A stretch of 42,978 nt of DNA from NCBI GenBank assembly GCA_002027195.1, contig MWJO01000075.1, positions 1 to 42,978 on the forward strand. The letters are read 5' to 3'. The first letter of the stretch is position 1. Each line of letters opens with the position of its first letter. A program made the translations under genes and the position numbers. Source of the stretch: Streptomyces sp. GKU 895 (lineage in GTDB: Bacteria; Actinomycetota; Actinomycetes; Streptomycetales; Streptomycetaceae). This document shows, piece by piece, positions 17,774 to 27,767 of this stretch. Below the pieces are notes generated by a model. The model was not told the origin of the DNA. It saw nothing but the letters and a program-made list of their open reading frames with translations, and made no database searches.

Positions 17774-17855
17774 TCACTGTGGAGAGGTTATGGGTGATCT
17801 GTGAAGTGCGAGGGATCTTCCGATAAATACTATGTTTCGTGGGGGTGTGGTGACT

Positions 17856-19890
17856 TCACCCGTTCAAGGATGCTCGAAGCCGTTCAACCTCGGTCGTCGG
17901 CGCATCACACGTGAAGTTACGGCAGACATACGCGGCCGGTTCACCGCCGACCAGCGGCCGGTCGGCCAGCAGCGGAAGTTCATCACTCCCGACGACTCCC
18001 GCGGCGACGACGGCACCGGGAGCGGTCCCCAGAAGTGCCGTACGGTGCAAGGCCTTTGTGGCCGGATCATCGAGGGCCGGCCCCACGACGGCGACCTCCC
18101 GCGGCCCGTCGAGCAGCGCCTCGGCGACCGCGAGCCCCCACCCGATGAACCGCGGCACCCGCGGCCCGAGCGCCTTCACCACGCCCAACGCCCGCTCCGC
18201 GGCGACGCGATGCGGCTCGGCACCGGTCTGCGCGGCGTAGCTCAGCAACGCCCCCGCGGCGGCGGTCCAGCCGGACGGCACGGCGTTGTCGGTCGGGTCC
18301 TGAGGCCGCCGGATGAGCCGCTCGGCGTCGGAGGCGGTGTCGAACAAGGCGCCCGACTCCTCGTCCACGAACCGCGCGAGCACATGGTCGAGCAGGAACC
18401 CGGCGAACTCCAGCCACACCCCCTCCCCCGTCACGGCCGTGAGCGCGAGGAACCCCTCCGCGACATCCGCGTAGTCCTCCAACACCCCCGCGTTGGCGCC
18501 GACATGCCCGTCCTTGCTGGTCCGGGCGAGCCGCGCCTGCTCGTCGAGATGCAGCCGTACGAGGAGATCGGCGGCGGCGACGGCGGCCTCGACCAGGTCG
18601 GGGCGGTCGAAGTAGGCGCCGGTCTCGGCCAGCGCGGCGATCGCGAGCCCGTTCCAGGCGGCGACGACCTTGTCGTCCCGCCCGGGAGCGGGCCGCCCGG
18701 CACGAGCGTCGAGGAGCCGCCGCCGGACGGACTCGACCTTGTCGCCGTCGAACACGCCCTCACCCTGCGGAAGCTGAAGAACCGAGGCCCCTTCCTCGAA
18801 GGTCCCTTCGTCCGTCACCCCGAAGTACTGCGCGGCGAGTTCGGCATCCTCCTCACCCAGCACCTCGACAAGCTGCGCGGGCGTCCACACGTAGTAGGCC
18901 CCCTCGACGTGCTTCCCGCTCCCGTCGTCGCTGTCGGCGTCCAGCGCGGAGGCGAACCCGCCCTCGTTCGTGCGCAGTTCACGCACCATGAAGTCGGCGG
19001 TCTCCAGGGCGACGCGCCGGGCGAGCTCGGACCCGGTGGCACGCCACAGATGGGCGTACACCCGGCACAGCAGCGCATTGTCGTAGAGCATCTTCTCGAA
19101 GTGGGGCACGACCCACTCCCGGTCGACGGAGTACCGGGCGAACCCGCCCCCCCAGCTGGTCGTAGATCCCACCCCGCGCCATCCGCTCGCACGTGTCCCG
19201 CGCCATCTGCAAGGCACCCTCGGCCCCGGTCCTGGCGTAGTGCCGCAGCAGGAACTCCACGACCATGGACGGCGGGAACTTCGGCGCCCCGCCGAATCCG
19301 CCGCGCTGCGCGTCGTACTCCCGCGTCAGCCCGAGCAGCGCCTGCGCGAGCTCCTCCTGGCCGGGCGCCTGCGAGTCGCCGTAGGAGATCTCCCGCCCGG
19401 CGAGGTCCCGCACGATCTTCTCCGCCACCTCCGTGACCTCGTCCCGCCGATCGGCCCACGCGCTGCGCACCCCCTCCAGCACCTGCCGGAAGGACGGCAT
19501 CCCGTGCCGGGGCGCGGGCGGGAAGTAGGTACCGAAGTAGAAGGGCTCGGCATCCGGCGTCAGAAACACGGTCATCGGCCACCCGCCCTGCCCGGTGGCG
19601 GCCTGCACGGCTTCCATGTAGACGGCGTCGACGTCGGGGCGTTCCTCGCGGTCTACCTTGATGTTGACGAAGTGGGCGTTCATGTAGGCGGCGACTGCTT
19701 CGTCCTCGAAACTCTCGCTCGCTAGGACATGGCACCAATGGCAGCTGGAATACCCAACGCTCAGATGTACAGGAACACCCCGTTCTCGTGCCTCCGCAAA
19801 GGCCGCTTCCGACCAGGGCCACCAGTCGACGGGGTTGTCGGCGTGCTGGAGGAGGTATGGGGAGGTCTCGTGGGCCAGTCGGTTCGGCAT
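17856..19890 (-). pseudogene. DUF255 thioredoxin-domain protein (YyaL/SSP411 family), frameshifted
   Basis: Repaired length 677 aa, normal for the family. The N-terminus MPNRLAHETSPYLLQHADNPVDW is diagnostic. A thioredoxin-like domain follows with the SSCHWCHV CxxC motif near residue 50 and GGWPMTVFLTP, then an (alpha/alpha)6-barrel-like region resembling N-acylglucosamine epimerases (FEKMLYDNALL, AWNGLAIAAL). The biochemical role is not established. The frame breaks near 19147, where removing one G from a seven-G run restores YDQLGGGFARYSVDREW. ATG 19890 is the start, about 110 bp downstream of a broken recombinase gene. It is probably a functional housekeeping gene misread at the homopolymer. 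Confidence 0.88.
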
Positions 19891-19999
19891 GTGCCCATCC
19901 TGCCCGAGAGCGGCGCCGAACCGGGGACGGCCCGGCCCTCACCGCCACACGGGAGTGACGCGAGAGCCGTGCCCGCCCGGGGTCCGCGGAAAGTACCAG

Positions 20000-21094
20000 C
20001 CCCTCAAGGGCTTCGTCCGCGAGTGGTCCGCTGATACTGCAATGCCTGCAGTCTCGACAGGAATAGACGTAGGGGCTCTTCTTGCTTCTCCCCTTCTGGG
20101 CGGACAGGGCACCGTTGCACAGTGAGTCGTCACCGCGCTGCGCGCCGCACCGCAGGATGCCGCTGCCGAGGTGACGGGGAGCAACCCTCTTCTCTGTGAG
20201 TCGCGGAGCCCCACTTCCCCTGTGCAGGTAGAGACTGCCCTCGCCGAAGGTGGCGCAGACCGCTGTCCACTGATCCGGCGTCACGATGGGCACCCATCGC
20301 CCGATCACCGGGTGGCTCGTCCCCGGTTCCATCAGGAGTGAACCTCTGTTGGCTCGGTAACCGCACACTCGGGGAGCGGTGATGATCTGGGTGACTGTCT
20401 GTGCATTGGGCCGGCCTCCCCGGGTGCCGCTCACTCCGAGGTCGCACCAGTCGCGTGCGATGGCCCGGTCCGGCTTCCCTTCCACTCGCTCGGCAATGGC
20501 CCGCGCCACGAGTGCCGCCTCCGTCGGGTGAAGGGTGACTCTGTCGTCCTGCCAGCCGAACGGGCGCGGTCCGCTGTGCGGTACACCTTCGACAGCCCGC
20601 GCCCAGTGCCAGTTCACCAGCCTTCGACTTCTGAGCCGTGTCTCGGCCACGGCCACTTCCAGTGACCGCACGGCCTCCAGCAGACCTTCCTGCGAGTACG
20701 GATCCCGAACACCTTGGGGGTCGACATGGACGCGTCCAGGCCGAGAGGTCAGTGCTGCAAGAAAGCGCGTGAGGTCCTCCGCACGGCGATACAGCCGGTC
20801 ATCGGCAACGCAGACAATTCCTTCGATCGCTTGCCCCTCGGGGGTACATCCGCGCGCCAAGTCCGCGACCAGCCGCTCGAATCCAGGGCGCAGCACACCT
20901 TCCTTCGAGGCGCTGCAGCCGTTGTCGATGTACTCGGCGACCACGTGGCATCCCTGTTCACGAGCGGTCCGTTCATTGATCCGCAACTGATGGCGCACAC
21001 CGTGACCGTCTCGCTGGCGGAAGTCCTCCGACGTACGGGCATAGGACGCCACCGGGACAGTCACGCTCCGACGGGCAGCAGCCGGTTCAGTCAC
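20000..21094 (-). pseudogene. Serine recombinase, 3'-truncated
   Basis: Remnant of a large serine recombinase (resolvase domain, recombinase domain, zinc ribbon). Catalytic signs are intact: YARTSED with the nucleophilic Ser, VCVADDRLYRR, and the E-helix region ETRLRSRRLVNW. The recombinase domain (GPRPFGWQDD, AIARDWCDLGVSGTRGG, NAQTVTQIITAPRVCGYRANRG) and zinc ribbon (GILRCG...YVYSCRDCRHC) follow. Homology stops around ISGPLADEALEGL (about base 20010). No stop codon appears there; the frame runs on antiparallel to nothing recognisable and then into the DUF255 gene out of frame. The C-terminal coiled-coil part is missing. GTG 21094 has GGGGGG-ATC as ribosome site; ATG 21130 is an alternative. 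No other mobile-element genes are present. The left boundary is approximate. Confidence 0.78.
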
Positions 21095-21110
21095 AAGATC
21101 CCCCCGTTCG

Positions 21111-21129
21111 ACAGTCAGCTCTACAGTCA
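21111..21129. repeat. ACAGTCA direct repeat in recombinase leader
   Basis: ACAGTCA at 21111-21117 and again at 21123-21129, 12 bp apart, just upstream of the preferred recombinase start and overlapping the alternative ATG. Possibly a regulator site; chance cannot be excluded. Confidence 0.3.
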
Positions 21130-21219
21130 TAAAAACGATCGAGTGATCTCGGCGTAACGGAAGTCGCTCCAGTGATCGCTGCCCCCTCGCGCTCAGGACC
21201 CGCCCGAAGGACACTCGTA

Positions 21220-21234
21220 GACAACGGAGTTGTC
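21220..21234. promoter_or_regulatory. Perfect inverted repeat upstream of STAND gene
   Basis: GACAAC-GGA-GTTGTC, a 6-bp perfect inverted repeat around a 3-base centre, 18 bp before the ATG at 21253 and just ahead of the GGAGGG ribosome site. It may be an operator, or a small mRNA hairpin next to the ribosome site. Confidence 0.45.
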
Positions 21235-21252
21235 GTCGGAGGGGGACGAGAC

Positions 21253-24200
21253 ATGCGGGACAGCCATCGGGTGGAGGCCGAGCGGCTGGTGGCCCGGGCC
21301 GTGGAGGAGGAGGTGCGGCGGTCGGGCGGGCGCATCGACGGGGGTGTGCTGCTGTCGCGGGCGCGGGGCGCGCTGGATTCCATGGCCGAGACGCCGCCGA
21401 GGAGTACGAGGCCTACACGCGCGCGCTGGACGAGGCGGCGGCCGGGCAGCTGACGTTCGGGCAGCGGTACGCGCGGCAGGGTGGCGGAACTCCCCTGCTG
21501 GTGGCGGGAGTTGCCGCCGCGGCGGCCGTCGTCGCCGACCTGGCGCTGGGGACCGGCGCGGGGACGGCCCTGGGTGCCGGGGTGACCGTGGGTGTCGTCG
21601 GGGCCGCGGCGACCGTGGTGAAGGTCGCCGGGTCGCATCTGCCGGCCGCGCATCATCAGGCGGGCGCGGCGAGTCAGCCGGGCGGGCCCGAGCAGCTGCG
21701 GCTGTCGTGGCTGACCGCCCTGGAGGTACGGGGCATCCGGCCCTTCCTGGATCAGCAGCGGGTGCTGAGCGCGTCGACCGGGCCGAAGAAGACGGGGCCG
21801 CGGCTGAAGGGCGCCGACAAGAGCGCGGCGGCCCGCGGACGGAACGTGCTGGAGCAGTCGTTCGGTCAACTCCCCGATCCGATCACGGAGTTCGCGGGTC
21901 GGCGGCAGGAGCTGGGCCGGATCAGACAGTGGGTGCAGTCGGCGCGGGCCAGCACCGAGACCCGCCCGACGGTGGTCGTGCTGCACGGTCCGTCCGGCAG
22001 CGGCCGTTCCGCGCTCGCCCTGCACGCCGCCCACGATCTGCGGGACTACTTCCGCGGCGCGTGCGTGGTGGACCTGCGCGGCGACAGCCCGGAGGAGCCG
22101 CCGCTGCCCACCCGGGACGCCCTGCTGCACCTCCTCAACCGGCTCGGCGCGCCCCGCGAGCAGCTGCTGTTCCGGGAGCGTTCCTCTCCCGACCAGCAGG
22201 TCAAGCGGCTGAGCGAGCTGTACCACCAGCATCTGACGGGCCTGCCGGTGACGATCGTCCTGGACGACGCCTCGGACCCGGAACAGGTCCGCACCCTCGT
22301 CCCGGAGCGCTCCGACAGCCTGGTCCTGGTCACGAGCCGCACCGCCCTGCGGTTGCCCGCCGATCTGCCGGCCTGGGTGCACCATCTGCCGGTCGAGGCG
22401 CTGGACCCGGCGGGCGCGGAGGAGCTGCTGACGGCGACCGCGCAGGACAAGTCGGCGCCGTACGACGCCGAATCCACCGACCGGATCAGGGAGTTGTGCG
22501 GGGGCCTGCCGCTCGCGCTGCGCATCGCGGGCTCGGCCCTCGGCCCGCGTGCACCGCGCCAACTGGCCTCGGACCTGGGCGCGTACGGCCCGGTGGAGCC
22601 GATCGAGCGGGTGCTGTGGCTGCGCTACACCGACCAGTCGGACACCGCCCGCCGCCTGCTGCGCCGCCTGGCGCTGGCGGGCCGGGCGTCCCTGGGCGCG
22701 GCCGCGGCGGCGGCGCTGCTCGCCACCGATCAGTCGGAGGCGCGGCGGCACCTCGTCGCGCTCGCCCGCGCCGGCCTGCTCGACCACGTCCGCGGTGACC
22801 GCTACCGCCTGCACGACCTGGTCCGCGCCTTCGCCCAGGCCCGGCTCCTGGACGAGGAGGATCCGGCGGAGCGCACCTCGGCGCAGGAACGTCTCATCGT
22901 GAACTACGCGGAGCTGGCGGACTCGGTCCTGCGCCTGGTCGACGGCAACATGTCGACCCGCTCGGACCGCTTCAGCCCGCACGGCTTCACCTCCCTCGAC
23001 GAGGCGCTGCGCTGGCTGGACGACGAGTCGAGCTTCATCACCTCGACCCTGCGGCACGCGGAGGGCGTGAACCAGGCGGCGGTGCTGAGCCTGCTGGGCG
23101 CGCTGTGCGACTACTGCCTGCTGCGCGGCGACCTGTACCGCCTCGGCGAGATCAGCGAGCTGGCCCAGGCCGTCGACCAGGGCCTGCTGGTGCGCTCGGT
23201 CCAGTGGCGCACCGGTATCGCGGCCCGTCAGCTCGGCGAGCTGGACAAGGCCCGTACGACCCTGACCTCGGTGGTCGACCTGTACATGGAGGCCCACCAC
23301 GACGCGGGCGCGGCCAGGGCCCTGTGCTCCCTGGGCATCACGCTCCACCACCAGGGCAACCTGACGGAGGCGGCGGCCAAGCTGCACGAGGCACTGGATC
23401 TCCAGGCGGCGCCCGAACTGGCGACGGACCGCGCCTGGACGATGCACGCGCTGGCGGCGGTGGAACGCGACCGCGCCCACCTGTCCGAGGCCATGGACCT
23501 GCTCACCCAGTCCCTGGTCCTGCACCACGCGGGCGAGTCCGTGCACGGCGAGGCCTGGGCCCACTTCCAGCTCGGCCAGCTCGGGCTGCGCATGGGCGAC
23601 GTACCCAGAGCCGAGCAGGAGCTGCGCACCGCCCTGGATCTCTACGGCCGCACCCGCGACGCCCGCGGCGAGGCGTGGGCCCTGACCCAGCTGGCCCGCG
23701 CCCGGCTGGTCGCCGGTGATCCCTCCCCGGCGGTGGACGGTCTGCGCCAGGCGGCGTCCCGGCACCGCGAGAACGAGGACGCGCGCGGCGAGGCCTGGTC
23801 GGTCTACTACCTGGGCCAGGCGCTGGAGGAGACGGGCAACCTGGATCTGGCGGTCCGCGAGCTGGAACGCTCCCGGCAGATGTTCTCCCGCATCCGCGAC
23901 GTGTACGGCCTGGCCTGCGCCCGGCATCATTCGGCGCGCGTGACCCGCGACCAGCGAGCCGCCCAGACGGGCTCCCTGCGCAACTCCGGTTTCGCCCGTC
24001 AGCTGCTGGTCGACGCCCGCGCCGACTTCCAGCGCATCGGCGTCGCGCACGGCGAGGCGTGGACCTGCCTGGAGCTGGCGGTGGTGGACGCGGGGAACGC
24101 CCGCACCCCGCAGGCACTCGCCCTGTGCGACGAGGCGATCGGCCTGTTCACCTCGTACGGCGACCGCCGCGGCGAGGACTGGGCCCGCTTCCTGCGCTGC

Positions 24201-24452
24201 ACCCTGCTGCCCTACGCGGCCCCGGGCGGGGTCGAGATCGGCACGGCGGTGGCGCAGGAGGAGCTGTCCCAGCTGTCCCGCGCCGGCCATCCGTCCCGCG
24301 ACGAGAAGCTCGACGACTACGTCGAGGCGTATCTGCTGCTTCTGGAGCGGGGCATCAGCCTGGAGTCCGGCTGGCAGGCGTGGCGGCTGGGGATGGTCCC
24401 GAACCGGCATGCGCGGGAGGTCATGGGGGTGGTGGTGGCAGCCAGGAGCTGA
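21253..24452 (+). pseudogene. STAND/NB-ARC ATPase with TPR repeats, frameshifted near N-terminus
   Basis: Large signal-transduction ATPase, about 1066 aa after repair. Residues 1-75 are helical (VEAERLVARAVEEEVRR, then AEEYEAYTRALDEAAA). Residues about 82-125 are a Gly/Ala-rich hydrophobic hairpin, possibly two TM segments. The NB-ARC-like core follows: Walker A GPSGSGRS (about 246-253), Walker B VTIVLDDAS, LVLVTSRT sensor and GGLPLALRIAG. A winged-helix region and at least six TPR-like helical pairs follow, with a recurring GEAW signature. The frame breaks near 21395 (one base missing after ATGGCCGAGACG). ATG 21253 has GGAGGG upstream. Such proteins switch on by ligand-driven oligomerisation; no effector domain is recognisable. 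Confidence 0.85.
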
Positions 24453-24503
24453 CCTGCCCGCCACACCAGGAGCCGGCCTGCCCGCCACCCGCCATGACCG
24501 GGG

Positions 24504-24761
24504 TCAGCTCTGGCCGGCGCCGGGCTTGGCCGAGGCCGTCTCGGAGGCGGTCTCGGCCTTGGCCTCGGCCTCCGGGTCCGGCGTCTCCTCGAAGTCGACC
24601 TTCCCCAGCTGCCGGCTCATGCTCTTCATCAGGCCCCACACCGCCAGCGCCATCACCGCGAAGACGATGAAGCCGAGGACGCCGGGGGTGACCTTGTTCT
24701 CGTCCACCTCCTTGGCGAGGGGGACGAGGTGCGTCATTGCCAGGCTCACGCTTGCGCTCAT
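24504..24761 (-). CDS. Small single-TM membrane protein downstream of mca
   Basis: 85 aa: short N-terminus, one TM helix (GVLGFIVFAVMALAVWGLM, about residues 28-46), then a cytoplasmic acidic, Ala/Glu-rich tail. No catalytic motif and no recognised family beyond small streptomycete membrane proteins. ATG 24761 lies one base after the mca stop (TGA-c-ATG), so translation is probably coupled. An ATG at 24770 overlapping mca is the alternative start. Function unknown. Confidence 0.8.
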   Translation of the reverse strand: MSASVSLAMTHLVPLAKEVDENKVTPGVLGFIVFAVMALAVWGLMKSMSRQLGKVDFEETPDPEAEAKAETASETASAKPGAGQS

Positions 24762-24762
24762 G

Positions 24763-25644
24763 TCAGGCATTGTCGCGGATGCCCGCGAAGAGGTCGTCCT
24801 CGGGGAGGGAGGTATCGACGAGGGACTTCGCCAGCTCGTACTCCTCCGTCGGCCAGACCTCCTTCTGGATCTCCATCGGGACCTTGAACCAACCGCCGTC
24901 GGGGTCGATCTGCGTGGCGTGCGCGATCAGCGCCTTGTCGCGGATCTCGAAGAACTCGGCGCACGGGACGTGCGTGGTCAGGGTGCGCTCGGTGCGCTCG
25001 ATCTCGTTCCACCGCTTGAGCCAGTCCCCGTACGGCGACTCCAGGCCGCGGTCCAGCATCGCCTGGTGCAGCGCCTCGGTGCGGGGGCGGTTGAAGCCCT
25101 GGTTGTAGTAGAGCTTCTGCGCCTGGTAGGCGGGGCCGAAGTCCGCCTCCGGGTACTTCTCGGTGTCCGCCGCGCCCTCGAACGCCACCATCGAGATCTT
25201 GTGGGTCATGATGTGGTCGGGGTGCGGGTAGCCGCCGTTCTCATCGTACGTCGTGATGACCTGGGGACGGAACGCGCGGATCTTGCGGACCAGCTCGCCG
25301 GCCGCCTTGTCGACGTCCTCCAGGGCGAAGCAGCCCTCGGGGAGCGGGGGCAGCGGGTCGCCCTCGGGGAGGCCGGAGTCGACGAAGCCGAGCCACTCCT
25401 GCTTGACGCCGAGGATCTCGCGGGCCTCGTCCATCTCCTTCTTGCGTACCTCGTGGATGTGCTCCTCGATGTACTTGTCTCCCTGCAGCTTCGGATTGAG
25501 GATGGAGCCGCGCTCCCCACCCGTGCAGGTCACGACCAGCACGTCCACCCCCTCGGACACGTACTTCGCCATGGTGGCCGCGCCCTTGCTCGACTCGTCG
25601 TCGGGGTGCGCGTGAACGGCCATCAGTCGCAGCTGGTCAGTCAA
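24763..25644 (-). CDS. mca: Mycothiol S-conjugate amidase
   Basis: Hydrolyses mycothiol S-conjugates to a mercapturic acid (exported) and GlcN-Ins, detoxifying electrophiles and antibiotics in the cytosol. 293 aa, of the PIG-L-like zinc amidase fold. Zinc ligands sit in HAHPDDE (H13, D16) and in YPHPDH (H141/H144 region). Length and sequence (GERGSILNPKLQGDKY, TTYDENGGYPHPDH) favour Mca over the deacetylase MshB. Mycothiol metabolism marks the host as an actinomycete. It is divergent from the DUF4307 gene and followed by a coupled small membrane-protein gene. Confidence 0.95.
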   Translation of the reverse strand: MTDQLRLMAVHAHPDDESSKGAATMAKYVSEGVDVLVVTCTGGERGSILNPKLQGDKYIEEHIHEVRKKEMDEAREILGVKQEWLGFVDSGLPEGDPLPPLPEGCFALEDVDKAAGELVRKIRAFRPQVITTYDENGGYPHPDHIMTHKISMVAFEGAADTEKYPEADFGPAYQAQKLYYNQGFNRPRTEALHQAMLDRGLESPYGDWLKRWNEIERTERTLTTHVPCAEFFEIRDKALIAHATQIDPDGGWFKVPMEIQKEVWPTEEYELAKSLVDTSLPEDDLFAGIRDNA

Positions 25645-25783
25645 GACTCAATCCTTGGTAAGTCGGCGCCCCTGTGTGTCGGGGTGCGATCGGCGGCTTC
25701 TATAGTGACCGAATCGGAGGGCGAATAATTCCGCAGTCAGGCTCTGGCCCGGTTTCCGTCCGGTTTCTGCCGAGAGGACGATC

Positions 25784-26182
25784 ATGAGTGCGTCGACCAC
25801 GCGACTGCCCGAGGGCCGTTACGGCCGCTCCTCGGACGAGCGCGCCGACCACAAGCTCAAGATCGCCGGTGCCGTCCTCGGGGCGCTGCTGCTCGCGCTG
25901 ATCGGCTATTTCGCCTGGCACTACGTCGGCCAGAACAAGATCAGCGCCGAGGTGATCACCTTCGAGCCGGGCAAGGACTCGGTGCAGGTGCATCTGGAGG
26001 TCCGCAAGGACGCCGGCGCGAGCGGCTACTGCACGATCCGCTCCCAGGCCGAGAACGGCGCCGAGGTGGGCCGGGCCGATTTCCGCTTCTCCGGCGACGC
26101 CACCCGTATCGACAAGGTCGTCACGCTCCGTACGACGTCCCCGGGCACCACCGCGGAGCTCCTGGGCTGCCACGCCGACTGA
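25784..26182 (+). CDS. DUF4307 membrane protein
   Basis: 132 aa with one TM helix (KIAGAVLGALLLALIGYFAWHYV, about residues 28-50) and an extracytoplasmic beta-rich domain with two conserved Cys (GYCTIRS, ELLGCHAD). It matches DUF4307, an actinobacterial family always found next to mca and greA. Function unknown. The start ATG has GAGAGGACG upstream. The mca/DUF4307 gap (25645-25783) holds a TATAGT -10-like box near 25698. Confidence 0.85.
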   Translation: MSASTTRLPEGRYGRSSDERADHKLKIAGAVLGALLLALIGYFAWHYVGQNKISAEVITFEPGKDSVQVHLEVRKDAGASGYCTIRSQAENGAEVGRADFRFSGDATRIDKVVTLRTTSPGTTAELLGCHAD

Positions 26183-26350
26183 GTTCAGCCGCATTACGTA
26201 GAGGCTGACCTGCGTTGACGTGATTCTGATGGCTTATGTCCTCCCCCTTCGGCCGCTGAATTGTTAGGCTCGTGGTTTCGCCCATCCGTGAAGGAACATT
26301 CTTCTGGGTAGGGCGATGCTTTGTATTCCCAGTACCTACGAGGAGCACCT

Positions 26351-26851
26351 GTGACCCAGACCAGCGAAGACGTCACCTGGCTTACGCAGGAGGCGTACAC
26401 CAAGCTCAAGGAAGAGCTGGCGTACCTGTCTGGTCCCGCGCGCGAGGAAGTGACCGCGAAGATCGCGGCTGCGCGCGAGGAGGGCGACCTGCGCGAGAAC
26501 GGCGGGTACCACGCGGCCAAGGAAGAGCAGGGCAAGCAGGAGCTCCGCATCCGCCAGCTGACCCAGCTCCTGGAGAAGGCCAAGGTCGGCGAGGCCCCGG
26601 CGTCCGCCGACGGCGCGGTGGCCCCCGGCATGGTCGTGACGATCGCCTTCGACGGCGACGAGGACGACACGATGACCTTCCTGCTCGCCTCCCGCGAGTA
26701 CGCCAGCTCCGACATCGAGACCTACTCGCCGCAGTCCCCGCTGGGCTCCGGCGTGATCGGCCACAAGGTCGGCGAGGACGCGGAGTACGAGCTGCCCAAC
26801 GGCAAGAAGGCCTCCGTGAAGATCCTCAAGGCGGAGCCCTACAACGGCTGA
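26351..26851 (+). CDS. greA: Transcription elongation factor GreA
   Basis: 166 aa. Rescues backtracked RNA polymerase by stimulating cleavage of the 3' end of the nascent RNA through its secondary channel. The N-terminal coiled coil carries the acidic tip EEGDLRENGGYHAAKEEQ (about residues 41-58), and the C-terminal FKBP-like domain ends with GKKASVKILKAEPYNG. The start is GTG 26351 with AGGAG seven bases upstream. A spurious upstream in-frame ATG at 26321 is ignored. A strong terminator follows. The 168-bp gap before it (26183-26350) must hold its promoter, perhaps TTGACG at about 26214. Confidence 0.97.
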   Translation: MTQTSEDVTWLTQEAYTKLKEELAYLSGPAREEVTAKIAAAREEGDLRENGGYHAAKEEQGKQELRIRQLTQLLEKAKVGEAPASADGAVAPGMVVTIAFDGDEDDTMTFLLASREYASSDIETYSPQSPLGSGVIGHKVGEDAEYELPNGKKASVKILKAEPYNG

Positions 26852-26875
26852 GCCGGCCGCATCCCGCCCGTGACG

Positions 26876-26908
26876 GCCCCCGGTGTCCCCTGGGACACCG
26901 GGGGCTTT
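26876..26908. terminator. Bidirectional terminator between greA and the ABC permease
   Basis: Long perfect inverted repeat GCCCCCGGTGTCCC / GGGACACCGGGGGC (26876-26889, 26892-26905) followed by CTTTGT on the plus strand. It lies between convergent genes greA and the permease, so it can serve both. Confidence 0.8.
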
Positions 26909-26909
26909 G

Positions 26910-27767
26910 TCATGCGGTCGCCGAGCGGTACTTCCGGACCGACAGGGTCCTGAAGACGGCGATGATCAGGATCGAGTAGATCAGTGACGCCCATACCGGG
27001 TGCTGCATCGGCCAGGCCTCGGAGGGCGAGACGCCCGGGTTGCCGAAGAGCTTGCGGCAGGCCTGGACGGTGGCGCTGAACGGGTTCCAGTCGGCGATGT
27101 GGCGCAGCCAGGGGGTCATGTGGCTGGTGTCCACGAACGCGTTCGAGATGAACGTGACCGGGAAGAGCCAGATCAGGCCGCTGGACGTGGCCGCCTCGGG
27201 GGTGCGGACGGACATGCCGATCAGGGCGCCGATCCAGGTGAAGGCGTACCCGAGCAGGAGCAGCAGCCCGAAGGCGCCCAGCACCTTGCCGGCGTTGGTG
27301 GGCGCGTCCGATCCGACGCGCCAGCCGACCAGCAGGGCGACCACCGCGAGGACCACCAGGGTGAGGGCGGTCTGGACGAGGTCGGCGAAGGTGCGCCCGG
27401 TGAGCACCGCGCCCCGGGCCATGGGCAGGGAGCGGAAGCGGTCGATGAGCCCCTTGTGCATGTCGTCGGCGATGCCCGCGCCGGAGCTGGCGGTGGCGAA
27501 CGTGACGGTCTGCGCGAAGATGCCGGCCATCAGGAAGTTCTTGTAGTCGGTGGCGCTGGTGCTGCCGCCGATCTGCATGGAGCCGCCGAAGACGTAGGTG
27601 AACAGCACCACGAACATGATGGGCTGGATCAGCCCGTAGATGATCATCTCGGGGATGCGGGACATCCGGATGAGGTTGCGCTGGGCGACGACCAGGGAGT
27701 CCCGGACGGACTGGCTGACCGGGTTCCCGGCCGGTGCGACGCGCGCGGTGTCGGAGACGGTGCTCAT
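26910..27767 (-). CDS. ABC-2 type permease, DrrB-like
   Basis: Membrane subunit of a drug/lipid exporter, 285 aa with six TM helices. The N-terminal cytoplasmic helix, FRSLPMARGAVLTGRTFADL and GALIGMSVRTPEAATSSGLIWLFP are typical of the daunorubicin-resistance DrrB/ABC-2 group. The start overlaps the ATPase stop by 4 bp (ATGA), so the two subunits are translationally coupled. Substrate unknown. Confidence 0.92.
   Translation of the reverse strand: MSTVSDTARVAPAGNPVSQSVRDSLVVAQRNLIRMSRIPEMIIYGLIQPIMFVVLFTYVFGGSMQIGGSTSATDYKNFLMAGIFAQTVTFATASSGAGIADDMHKGLIDRFRSLPMARGAVLTGRTFADLVQTALTLVVLAVVALLVGWRVGSDAPTNAGKVLGAFGLLLLLGYAFTWIGALIGMSVRTPEAATSSGLIWLFPVTFISNAFVDTSHMTPWLRHIADWNPFSATVQACRKLFGNPGVSPSEAWPMQHPVWASLIYSILIIAVFRTLSVRKYRSATA

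Noticed and set aside
18815..19990. Extension of the recombinase frame into the DUF255 gene
   Set aside because: After about residue 400 the sequence turns Arg/Pro/Ala-rich and overlaps the real DUF255 coding frames, so no fusion is claimed.
21087..24488. 1133-codon minus-strand open frame opposite the STAND gene
   Set aside because: Low-complexity Arg/Gln/Gly/Val composition typical of antisense frames; the plus strand has clear NB-ARC and TPR motifs.
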